This document shows, piece after piece, positions 7,019 through 14,018 of a DNA stretch of 15,838 nucleotides. Positions within the stretch are counted from its first letter, which is position 1. Each line of letters begins with the position of its first letter. The translations under genes were made by a program, and so were the position numbers. This stretch comes from JAJTFW01 sp046049215 (GTDB taxonomy: Bacteria > Bacteroidota > Bacteroidia > AKYH767-A > OLB10): positions 1 through 15,838 of the forward strand of contig JBJOER010000001.1 of NCBI GenBank assembly GCA_046049215.1, in the 5' to 3' direction. The notes beneath the pieces are model-generated. The model was not told the DNA's origin. It did no database searches and saw nothing but the letters and a program-made list of their open reading frames with translations.

Positions 7019-8122
7019 TTATTTTTTCAGGAAAGGAGTTTTTACTACGGACGCGGGAATGGCTTTATCACGGATCAGCACATGGATTGCAGAACCTTCT
7101 CCTGCGAACCCACTTTGAACATAGCCCATGCCGATGGCTTTTTGAAGTGTGGGCGACTGAGTTCCGGAGGTCACGTGACCGATGGTCTCACCTTGATCGT
7201 TCACGATGGGATAACCGTGACGGGGAATTCCACGTCCGGTCATTTCAAATCCGACCAGCTTCTTGCTCAACCCCTGCTCCTTCTGCTTTTTGAGGGCGTC
7301 TGAATTCGTGAACGATTTGGTGAATTTGGTGATCCATCCCAAACCTGCTTCAAGGGGGGAAGTCGTATCGTCGATATCGTTTCCGTAAAGACAAAAGCCC
7401 ATTTCAAGCCTCAGGGTGTCGCGTGCACCCAAACCGCATGGTTTGATACCGAATTCAGCACCGGCATCCATCAGTGCGTTCCACAGCGTTTCGGCATACC
7501 TGTTCTCGAAATAGAGTTCGAAACCACCTGCACCTGTGTATCCGGTATTGCTGATAAGCACATTGCCACAACCTGCCACCTTGCCTTTCGCGAAGCAGTA
7601 ATAGGGTATACTGTTCAGGTCGGTCTCCGTCAGTTTTTGAACGGTAGCGAGCGCATGAGGACCTTGTATAGCCAACAAGGAGGTCTGACCAGAGATATCG
7701 AGCAGTTCCACACCATCAGTATTGTTGGCCACAAGCCAGTTCCAATCCTTCTCGATATTGGATGCATTCACAACGAGCATCCAGTTGCCGTCTTCCAGGC
7801 AATAGACGATCAGGTCATCGATAATTCCGCCATTTGCGTTTGGGAAGCAGCTGTATTGCGCCTTCCCCGGTGAAAGTTTGGAAGCATCGTTGCTGGTGAC
7901 CCGTTGAATCAAGTCAAGGGCTCCCTCCCCCTTCAATATGAACTCGCCCATATGAGAAACATCGAACATACCGACGGCATTTCTGACCGTGTCGTGCTCA
8001 ATATTGATGCCTTCATATTGAACCGGCATAAGGTAACCGGCAAAAGGAATCATTTTGGCCTGCAAGGAGCGGTGTATTTCTGCCAAAGCAGTTTCCCTGA
8101 TTTCAATACCGGTTTCGTTCAT
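7019..8122 (-). CDS. gcvT: Glycine cleavage system T protein (aminomethyltransferase)
   Basis: GcvT transfers the methylene carbon from the aminomethyl-lipoyl arm of H protein to tetrahydrofolate, releasing ammonia; it is a cytoplasmic part of the glycine cleavage complex. The 367-residue length is typical. Recognisable segments are AKMIPFAGYLMPVQYEGI (22-39), GMFDVSHMGEF (51-61) and the folate-site GGIIDD motif (98-103). Further on are the TGYTGAGGFELYFE segment, the LGARDTLRLEMGFCLYGND segment of the central domain, and a C-terminal barrel with RGIPRHGYPI and GHVTSGTQSPTLQKAIGMGY. The ATG at 8122 gives the usual short N terminus, and a -7 element lies 19 bases upstream. It is followed after 2 bases by comB and preceded by the glycosyltransferase stop 28 bases away. 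Genes for the P, H and L proteins are not in the window. Confidence 0.97.
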   Translation of the reverse strand: MNETGIEIRETALAEIHRSLQAKMIPFAGYLMPVQYEGINIEHDTVRNAVGMFDVSHMGEFILKGEGALDLIQRVTSNDASKLSPGKAQYSCFPNANGGIIDDLIVYCLEDGNWMLVVNASNIEKDWNWLVANNTDGVELLDISGQTSLLAIQGPHALATVQKLTETDLNSIPYYCFAKGKVAGCGNVLISNTGYTGAGGFELYFENRYAETLWNALMDAGAEFGIKPCGLGARDTLRLEMGFCLYGNDIDDTTSPLEAGLGWITKFTKSFTNSDALKKQKEQGLSKKLVGFEMTGRGIPRHGYPIVNDQGETIGHVTSGTQSPTLQKAIGMGYVQSGFAGEGSAIHVLIRDKAIPASVVKTPFLKK

Positions 8123-8140
8123 GATGGTGCAATTTTGTTA

Positions 8141-8148
8141 CAAAAGTA
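8141..8148 (-). promoter_or_regulatory. -7 promoter element for gcvT-comB
   Basis: The minus strand reads TACTTTTG, an exact TAnnTTTG match, in the 28-base gap between the glycosyltransferase stop and the gcvT ATG. It predicts a start near 8134 and a 12-base leader. No clear -33 TTTG is seen. It implies that gcvT can be transcribed separately from the glycosyltransferase upstream of it. Confidence 0.5.
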
Positions 8149-8150
8149 AT

Positions 8151-9242
8151 CTATTTAGAGGCAAGGATGCCGTCTAATAAAGCTTTGTAAACGGGCCATT
8201 GGGATACCACCGAGTACCGTTGCTGGACATCAATCCGTGCCTGTTTACCCAAAGCCCGTCTCAAATCAGGTGAATCAATCAATTTGGAAAGCGCCTCAAA
8301 CCACTCTTGTTCGGTTGCAGCCAATAATCCGTTTTCTCCGTGCCGGATGATTTCCCGGTTCACCCCAACCGGCGACATTACCGCAGGAATTTCGAGTGCC
8401 ATATACTGCAAGCCCTTGAAACCGCATTTGCCTTTCGCCCATTCATCATCCGGCAAGGGCATGATTCCGATATCGATCTCGCTGAGGTCAGCAATTTCCG
8501 AATGCAGGTTCCACGCCTGACCCCGTATTCCCAATCCCGGATGGTTGTAATTCGGATCACCTATCACTTTGAAGCGAACGCGGTCACCATACTTCTCTGC
8601 TATCCGCATAAGTACAGGCTCAATCAAACGAAAATGCTTGATGGTGGTGAGACTGCCGGTCCAACCGATACAAACGGATTGGTCATTGGCAACTTTACCC
8701 GATGGAGGCCGATGATAACCCGTATCAATGGTCGTAGGGATGACGATCACATTGGAATTGAACCTGAGAGCATAATCAGCCAAATAGCTATTTCCAGCGA
8801 TGACAACGTCTGCAAGCCGAATGATTTCCTTCGTCTTCGAGGGCCTCTTCAACCAACCAAACCTTTTATTGGCTTCCGACACATCGTAATGCCAAATGGC
8901 ATCATCGAAATCAAACACCAACGGAACACCTTTGCGCTTTAACATTCGCTCGAAAAAAACGGAGCCGGTCATAAAAGCTTCACGCTGAATGAAAATCAGA
9001 TCGTAGTTACCGGCAGTCCAAACGTCCCGCCATCTGCGGAACCAGCTTTTCAAAAAAATACGCGATTTGTTGAGCAAATTACCGGGCTGATAAAAGGCCC
9101 GGTCGTCCTTTTCATCAATAAGCCATGAAAATCTGTAATCGTAACCGGCTTCCTTCATCCGCTCAAGGTATTGCTCAAACCGAAAGCGTTGGCTTGGGGA
9201 TCTTTGTGGTCGATGGGCAACTACAAAAAGAATGATCGGCAT
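8151..9242 (-). CDS. GT4-like (GT-B fold) glycosyltransferase
   Basis: The 363-residue protein resembles family-1/GT4 glycosyltransferases, which move a sugar from a nucleotide donor to a growing glycan or lipid carrier. The N-terminal Rossmann half (about 1-170) begins MPIILFVVAH and contains DLIFIQREAF (81-90) and VFDFDDAIWH (109-118). The C-terminal half opens with IGWTGSLTTIKHF (192-204). It carries the donor-site segment FKGLQYMALEIPAVMSPVG (275-293) followed by NREIIRHGENGLLA, the typical GT4 phosphate/ribose-binding region with Lys276 and Glu284. There is no transmembrane helix, so a cytoplasmic or membrane-peripheral place is likely. It stands head-to-head with a nucleotide-sugar dehydratase across 32 bases, suggesting surface glycan synthesis. 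Donor and acceptor cannot be inferred. The ATG at 9242 is supported by a -7 element 24 bases upstream. Confidence 0.88.
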   Translation of the reverse strand: MPIILFVVAHRPQRSPSQRFRFEQYLERMKEAGYDYRFSWLIDEKDDRAFYQPGNLLNKSRIFLKSWFRRWRDVWTAGNYDLIFIQREAFMTGSVFFERMLKRKGVPLVFDFDDAIWHYDVSEANKRFGWLKRPSKTKEIIRLADVVIAGNSYLADYALRFNSNVIVIPTTIDTGYHRPPSGKVANDQSVCIGWTGSLTTIKHFRLIEPVLMRIAEKYGDRVRFKVIGDPNYNHPGLGIRGQAWNLHSEIADLSEIDIGIMPLPDDEWAKGKCGFKGLQYMALEIPAVMSPVGVNREIIRHGENGLLAATEQEWFEALSKLIDSPDLRRALGKQARIDVQQRYSVVSQWPVYKALLDGILASK

Positions 9243-9265
9243 GAAGAAATGAATGGCTGAAAAGA

Positions 9266-9273
9266 CAAATATA
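9266..9273 (-). promoter_or_regulatory. -7 promoter element for the glycosyltransferase
   Basis: The minus strand reads TATATTTG, an exact TAnnTTTG match. The predicted start near 9259 gives a 17-base leader to the ATG at 9242. The element occupies most of the divergent gap and ends 2 bases before the longest possible start (9275) of the plus-strand dehydratase gene. Confidence 0.5.
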
Positions 9274-9274
9274 G

Positions 9275-11212
9275 ATGAAGGGTACGAAAAGCTTTATTTT
9301 CGCACCTGTGACCCGCATGCTGCACATTCTCACTTTTTCAGAAGACCGGAAGCTTCCGAGGCTCGTTATTTTTTTTATTGACCTGGTGATCTGCCTTTTT
9401 GCCATCGGAATAGCTTACCAGGTACGTTTCAACTTTCAGGTTCCGAAAGTTGAGTTGGACAGCTTCCCGCTTGTTTATTCCATAGTTGTAGGAATCAGGG
9501 CGGTTTCTTTCCTGCTGAGTAAAACTTACAAGGGTATCATCCGGTACACAGGCACAAACGATGCAGCCAGAATCGTACTGACATTGGCATCAGGTTCGGC
9601 GGTGATGGCCATCGTGAATATGATCAGTCACGAGTATGAAGGCATCTACATCATCCCTTTTTCAATTATCATTCTGGAATTCCTTTTGACTGGTTTCGGG
9701 ATGGTTTTCGGCCGTCTGGCCATCAAGGAGATCTATATGGAGTTGAAAAACCCCAGCAGCGGCAAAACAGGAGTGATCATTTATGGAGCCGGAGAAGCCG
9801 GTCTCATTACCAAACGGACCCTCGACCGCGACCGAGGAACCCGTTACCAAGTGAAGGCCTTTATCGATGATGACGCCCGTAAGTCGGGGAACAAGGTGGA
9901 AGGAGTGACGATACACCCGCCCGTAAGGCTTCCCGAGCTATTGGCTGACGGCGGTATACAACACCTCATCATCGCTGTACAGAATCTTCCTGCTGCTAAA
10001 ATTCAGGAGATTGCGGAACTGGCCCTCCCCTCGGGTGTGAGAATCCTGAATGTGCCGCCGGTAACCAATTGGATCAACGGAGAACTGAGCTACCGTCAGA
10101 TCAGGAATGTCAATATCGAGGATTTACTGGGCAGGGAACCAATCCGCCTCGACACGGACCGTATCGCCTCCGAATTAAGGGATAGGGTGGTATTGGTCAC
10201 AGGTGCCGCCGGATCGATAGGCAGCGAACTTGTTCGGCAGATCCTACCCTTCCGCCCACGCAAACTGGTGATGCTCGATGTAGCGGAATCACCGTTGTAT
10301 GAATTGGAGCTGGAGGTCAAAGAAGACCTGTCCACGAACGACCATGCTATTGAAACGATCATCGGTGATGTCCGTAACGAGGCCAGGATGCGGAACGTAT
10401 TCAAGACATTCAAGCCTCAGGTGGTTTTTCACGCGGCGGCCTATAAACACGTGCCGGTGATGGAATTGAATCCGAGCGAATCGATACTCAACAATGTGAT
10501 CGGCACACGCATCATCGCCGACCTGGCCAAGGAATTCGGTTGTCTCAAATTCGTGATGATCAGTACGGACAAGGCCGTGAACCCGACAAACATCATGGGA
10601 GCCACCAAGCGGATCGCCGAGATGTACACCCAGTCGTTGAACAGCGAAACCGGCACCCGATTCATCACCACCCGGTTCGGTAATGTACTCGGATCTAACG
10701 GCAGCGTCATACCACGATTCAAGAAGCAGATCGAATCCGGACGCGAAGTGACAGTGACCCATCCCGAAATCACGCGCTTCTTCATGACCATCAGCGAAGC
10801 CTGCCAATTGGTGCTCGAAGCGGCTGCGATGGGTGAAGGCGGAGAGATCTTTCTTTTCGACATGGGCAAACCCGTACGCATCGCCGACCTGGCCGTAAAA
10901 ATGATCCGACTGAGCGGACTGGAAGAGGGGAAAGACATCAGCATCCGCTACACGGGCTTACGTCCCGGTGAAAAATTGTATGAAGAGCTATTGGCGAACG
11001 AGGAAAACACCCTGCCCACCCACCATGAGAAGATCCTTATCGCCAGGGTCAAACCAAGCGACCGGGACAAGATCACTCACGATGTGCTGGAGCTCGGTTT
11101 ACTGTTTTCAGTTCAGGACAACGAAGCGCTGGTGATCAAGATGAAGCAAATGGTGCCCGAATTCATCAGTAACAATTCGACATTCGAAAAATTGGACAAA
11201 ACCGGGCAGTGA
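9275..11212 (+). CDS. Membrane-bound nucleotide-sugar 4,6-dehydratase, FlaA1/WbpM/PglF/CapD type
   Basis: This protein (645 residues from 9275) has the architecture of large UDP-GlcNAc 4,6-dehydratases that start synthesis of amino- and deoxy-sugars for capsule, O-antigen or glycoprotein. Four transmembrane helices fall at about 28-52, 64-86, 97-118 and 122-148. A CoA_binding_3-like Rossmann domain follows (GVIIYGAGEAG), then an extended short-chain dehydrogenase domain. That domain has the NAD(P) loop GAAGSIG (310-316), YKHVPVME (from 390), STDKAVNPTN (from 430) and Met441-x3-Lys445 in place of the usual Tyr-x3-Lys. The Met variant is characteristic of this membrane-bound subfamily. A C-terminal substrate-binding part has RPGEKLYEELL. 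An ATG at 9317 (residue 15) is an alternative start that would begin MLHILTFSEDRKLPR, closer to family N termini and clear of the opposing promoter. It converges on miaE with an 11-base gap. The exact product sugar is unknown. Confidence 0.93.
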   Translation: MKGTKSFIFAPVTRMLHILTFSEDRKLPRLVIFFIDLVICLFAIGIAYQVRFNFQVPKVELDSFPLVYSIVVGIRAVSFLLSKTYKGIIRYTGTNDAARIVLTLASGSAVMAIVNMISHEYEGIYIIPFSIIILEFLLTGFGMVFGRLAIKEIYMELKNPSSGKTGVIIYGAGEAGLITKRTLDRDRGTRYQVKAFIDDDARKSGNKVEGVTIHPPVRLPELLADGGIQHLIIAVQNLPAAKIQEIAELALPSGVRILNVPPVTNWINGELSYRQIRNVNIEDLLGREPIRLDTDRIASELRDRVVLVTGAAGSIGSELVRQILPFRPRKLVMLDVAESPLYELELEVKEDLSTNDHAIETIIGDVRNEARMRNVFKTFKPQVVFHAAAYKHVPVMELNPSESILNNVIGTRIIADLAKEFGCLKFVMISTDKAVNPTNIMGATKRIAEMYTQSLNSETGTRFITTRFGNVLGSNGSVIPRFKKQIESGREVTVTHPEITRFFMTISEACQLVLEAAAMGEGGEIFLFDMGKPVRIADLAVKMIRLSGLEEGKDISIRYTGLRPGEKLYEELLANEENTLPTHHEKILIARVKPSDRDKITHDVLELGLLFSVQDNEALVIKMKQMVPEFISNNSTFEKLDKTGQ

Positions 11213-11222
11213 CTTGCGTCAC
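11209..11222. other. Small perfect hairpin across the convergent gene ends
   Basis: GTGAC-TTGC-GTCAC forms a 5-bp stem with a 4-base loop. It spans the dehydratase stop codon and most of the 11-base gap before the miaE stop. There is no clear run of T on either side, so a terminator function is only a possibility; such a short stem can also occur by chance. Confidence 0.2.
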
Positions 11223-11223
11223 G

Positions 11224-11805
11224 TTATCCGTGCATGGTTTCCTTCTTCCCGAAACCTCGGATGATTTCACCCTCGTAATCGAGCCATTCCTGCCATCGCT
11301 TTTCAACATCTTCGCCTTCTGCGAATTCGCGTGCAAATCCCAGGAAAAGGGTGTAATGATTGGCTTCACTTACCATCAGCTCCTCGTAAAATGAACTGAG
11401 GTCGGGATCGGATATCCGCTCCGACAGCACCTTGAACCGCTCGCAGCTACGGGCCTCGATCATCGCTGCGAACAGTAGGCGATCGATGAGCTGCTGATTC
11501 CGGCTGCCGCCCTTGCGCATAAACTCCATCAGCCTGTTCACGTATTCATCTTTCCGCTCCTTACCCAACACATAACCGCGATCGACAAGCTTCTCATGCA
11601 CACGCTGAAAATGTTCCAGTTCCTCGCGAGCCACTTCAAGCATGGCTCTCACCAGGTTGGTTTTTTCAGGGTATCGTACAACAATGGAAATGGCATTGGA
11701 AGCAGCTTTCTGCTCGCAATAGGCATGGTCGGTGAGAATCTCGCTGATATTGGACTCGACGATCTCTACCCAACGGGGATCAGTTGGCAGTTTGAGTTTG
11801 AACAT
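11224..11805 (-). CDS. miaE: tRNA-(ms2io6A37) hydroxylase, MiaE-like diiron protein
   Basis: MiaE is a carboxylate-bridged non-haem diiron monooxygenase. It hydroxylates the isopentenyl group of 2-methylthio-N6-isopentenyladenosine at position 37 of tRNAs reading U-starting codons. The product has 193 residues, the expected size, and is a helical-bundle protein with the required ligand set: Glu31 (in CEQKA), Glu62-x2-His65 (in EELEHF), Glu117 (in IEARSCERF) and Glu147-x2-His150 (in SEANHY). The ATG at 11805 gives a family-like N terminus (FKLKLPTDPRW). Only 18 bases separate it from the stop of the E1 gene upstream, with no promoter visible, so it is probably co-transcribed with that gene. 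The MiaA and MiaB enzymes needed to make its substrate are not in the window. Confidence 0.93.
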   Translation of the reverse strand: MFKLKLPTDPRWVEIVESNISEILTDHAYCEQKAASNAISIVVRYPEKTNLVRAMLEVAREELEHFQRVHEKLVDRGYVLGKERKDEYVNRLMEFMRKGGSRNQQLIDRLLFAAMIEARSCERFKVLSERISDPDLSSFYEELMVSEANHYTLFLGFAREFAEGEDVEKRWQEWLDYEGEIIRGFGKKETMHG

Positions 11806-11823
11806 GAGGACTGGAAACGGAGA

Positions 11824-13905
11824 TCAATAGTTCAAAAGATCGGCGATGGCTTTAGATACTTTCGTGGCATTGGGAAGCATAGTAGCCTCCAACGTGCTGT
11901 TCAAGGGAATGGCCGGCAGTGCTTCAGATCCGATAACACGCACAGGAGCATCAAGGTATTTGAAACACTTCTCTTGGATCATCCCCGCCAATGCAGCGGC
12001 GAAGGAATGGACGGGAGGCTCTTCAGTGACAAGCAGACACCGGTTGTGCTTTTTGACCGACTCCAGTACGGCGGCTTCATCCAAAGGGATCAACGTACGC
12101 AAATCGATGATCTCGACGCGGCCGGGGTGATCCTTCGCTGCATTCTTCGCCCAATACACCCCCATTCCGTAGGTGATGATCGAAACAGTCGATTGCCCAT
12201 TGGTATCTTGAACAGAGAGCGCAGTTCTTGCTTTTCCCAGCGGAAGTATATAGTCTTCAGAAGGCTCAACCGTTCGCGCTTCCTCTGTGCCTTTGATCTT
12301 GGACCAGTAAAGTCCTTTGTGTTCCAGCATGACCACCGGGTTTGGGTCATGGTAAGCGGCCTTCATCAAGCCCTTCAAATCGGCTCCTGTAGAGGGATAA
12401 CAAACTTTGATTCCTCGAATATTGGCAAGCACACTTTCAACGCTCGACGAATGATAAGGTCCTCCGCTGCCATAAGCGCCGATGGGAACACGGATGATAC
12501 AACTGACCGGCCATTGTCCATTGCTCAGATAACAGGAGCGGCTCACCTCAGTGAAAAGCTGGTTCAGACCGGGCCAGATATAATCTGCGAATTGTACCTC
12601 GACAATCGGTTTGCATCCAGCGGCACTCATGCCCACTGTGCTGCCTATGATGAAGGCTTCCTGGATAGGCGTATTGAATACGCGATCATCACCGAATTTC
12701 TGGGCTAGGGTTGCAGCCTCGCGAAAAACTCCACCCAGGCGTCCCCCGACATCCTGACCATAGAGCAGGCATTCCTTGTGGTTCGACATGAGTTCCTGGA
12801 TGGCGAACAGAGCACAATCCACCATCACCTTCTGTTCACCGCCGGCAGGAGAACGCTCACCCCTCTCTTCGGTTATGGGAGTGGGCGCAAAGGCGTGGGT
12901 AAACAGATCCTCGGGTCGTGGATCATCAGCACCGAGGGCCTTTTCGAAATCCTCACGAACGCGTAGGCGCGCACTGTGTTCGATGTCCATCAGGGCATCT
13001 TCACTTACTCCTTCTTCAAGCAAAGTCTTTCTGAGGCGAGGCCAGGGATCGCGTGCAGCAGCCTGGTCAAGATCGTCACGGTACCACCCCTTGCGTACTC
13101 CGGAAGTATGGTGGTTCAACAAGGGGACACGGGCATGGATCAACCACGGACCATCTCCCGATCGCAAACGGCTAAGCACTTCCGAACAGGTTCGATAAGA
13201 CTCGAAAAAATCCGTCCCGTCGATACTGACCGCCTGCAAGCCTTTGAACCCTGCGGCATATTCGTAAGCATTCATGGCCCGGGTTTCTGCAGCGGTGGCA
13301 GAAATGTCCCATTCGTTGTCCTGAACCAGGTAAACGATCGGCATTTTCTTAAGCACCGCCATTTGAAAGGCCTCGGCCACCTCCCCTTCGGTGACTGCCG
13401 CATCGCCAATGGAGCAAACGACGATAGGCTCACCACCGGGTACAACGTCCAGTAGACCCTGGCGCTGCATGTATTGCACACCCATGGCCACACCGGTGGT
13501 TGGTATGGCCTGCATGCCCGTGGCCGAACTTTGATGGGGAATGCGAGGCATGCCGGGACGGTTCAAGCTAGGATGTGAGTAATAGGTACGACCTCCGGAA
13601 AAAGGGTCGTCCCGCTTGGATAGCAATTGTAGCATCAACTCATAGGGTTGCATTCCAATGGCAAGCAAAAGACTATCATCCCGGTAATAGGCACTCAGGT
13701 AATCCTGCGTACCCAATTGAAGCCCCATGGCCAGCTGAATGGCTTCATGGCCCCGTGAAGTGGCGTGTACGTATTTGGACGTTATGGAAGATTTCTCCTC
13801 GTAGAGTAATGTCATCTCCCTGGCCATGCTCATCAATTCAAAAGCACGGATTGCCGTTTGGTGATCCGGACCGGATGCGTTTCCGTGTACTGGGGAAGTT
13901 AACAT
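11824..13905 (-). CDS. Fused 2-oxo acid dehydrogenase E1 component, alpha and beta subunits in one chain
   Basis: This 693-residue protein is a thiamine-diphosphate enzyme that decarboxylates a 2-oxo acid and passes the acyl group to the lipoyl arm of an E2 partner. The E1-alpha part (about 15-340) carries YYRDD (73-77), SIGDAAVTEGEVAEAFQMA (165-183) and QDNEWDIS (195-202). Asp168 and Asn197 are the expected metal/ThDP ligands. NHHTSG (263-268) and YRDD follow in the position of the active-site loop. After a linker of about 20 residues rich in Glu/Gly, the E1-beta part has LLYGQDVGGRLGGVF (380-394), catalytic-type Glu416 in NTPIQEAF, and GSGGPYHSS (479-487) with His485. The third residue of the usual GDG motif is Ala. 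Fused forms of this size are known in Bacteroidota. Branched-chain 2-oxo acids are the likeliest substrate, but pyruvate or another acid is not excluded. No E2 or E3 gene is adjacent. The ATG at 13905 has a -7 element 6 bases upstream. Confidence 0.92.
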   Translation of the reverse strand: MLTSPVHGNASGPDHQTAIRAFELMSMAREMTLLYEEKSSITSKYVHATSRGHEAIQLAMGLQLGTQDYLSAYYRDDSLLLAIGMQPYELMLQLLSKRDDPFSGGRTYYSHPSLNRPGMPRIPHQSSATGMQAIPTTGVAMGVQYMQRQGLLDVVPGGEPIVVCSIGDAAVTEGEVAEAFQMAVLKKMPIVYLVQDNEWDISATAAETRAMNAYEYAAGFKGLQAVSIDGTDFFESYRTCSEVLSRLRSGDGPWLIHARVPLLNHHTSGVRKGWYRDDLDQAAARDPWPRLRKTLLEEGVSEDALMDIEHSARLRVREDFEKALGADDPRPEDLFTHAFAPTPITEERGERSPAGGEQKVMVDCALFAIQELMSNHKECLLYGQDVGGRLGGVFREAATLAQKFGDDRVFNTPIQEAFIIGSTVGMSAAGCKPIVEVQFADYIWPGLNQLFTEVSRSCYLSNGQWPVSCIIRVPIGAYGSGGPYHSSSVESVLANIRGIKVCYPSTGADLKGLMKAAYHDPNPVVMLEHKGLYWSKIKGTEEARTVEPSEDYILPLGKARTALSVQDTNGQSTVSIITYGMGVYWAKNAAKDHPGRVEIIDLRTLIPLDEAAVLESVKKHNRCLLVTEEPPVHSFAAALAGMIQEKCFKYLDAPVRVIGSEALPAIPLNSTLEATMLPNATKVSKAIADLLNY

Positions 13906-13910
13906 GCCTG

Positions 13911-13918
13911 CAAAAATA
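13911..13918 (-). promoter_or_regulatory. -7 promoter element at the E1 gene, implying an almost leaderless message
   Basis: The minus strand reads TATTTTTG, an exact TAnnTTTG match, only 6 bases before the ATG at 13905. With the usual spacing transcription would begin at or next to the ATG itself. Either the message is leaderless, or initiation is from a codon further in, or the match is fortuitous. Confidence 0.42.
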
Positions 13919-13959
13919 GGAAATCAGGAGTCCTTCGATTCCCAGTTGATCAGAAAAGA

Positions 13960-13993
13960 GATTGGGCCCCGTGCAGTGCATCGGAGCCCAATC
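13960..13993 (-). terminator. Rho-independent terminator after the T9SS cargo gene
   Basis: On the minus strand GATTGGGCTCC pairs with GGGGCCCAATC to give an 11-bp GC-rich stem with one G-T wobble and a 12-base loop. It is followed by CTCTTTT. It lies 26 bases after the stop codon of the repeat protein (14019-14021). On the plus strand the same hairpin is followed by a run of six T (13998-14003), so it could act in both directions. The rest of the 113-base gap (13906-14018) holds only the E1 -7 element. Confidence 0.8.
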
Positions 13994-14018
13994 GAACTTT
14001 TTTAAATAGATTTTCTCC

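Noticed and set aside
8340..8942. A 200-codon plus-strand open frame opposite the glycosyltransferase
   Set aside because: Antisense shadow with no motif and no promoter, while the minus-strand gene is clearly real.
11596..12708. A 370-codon open frame on the plus strand across miaE and the E1 gene
   Set aside because: It is antisense to two well-identified genes, has no recognisable motif, and its composition (many His, Arg, Phe) is typical of a shadow frame.
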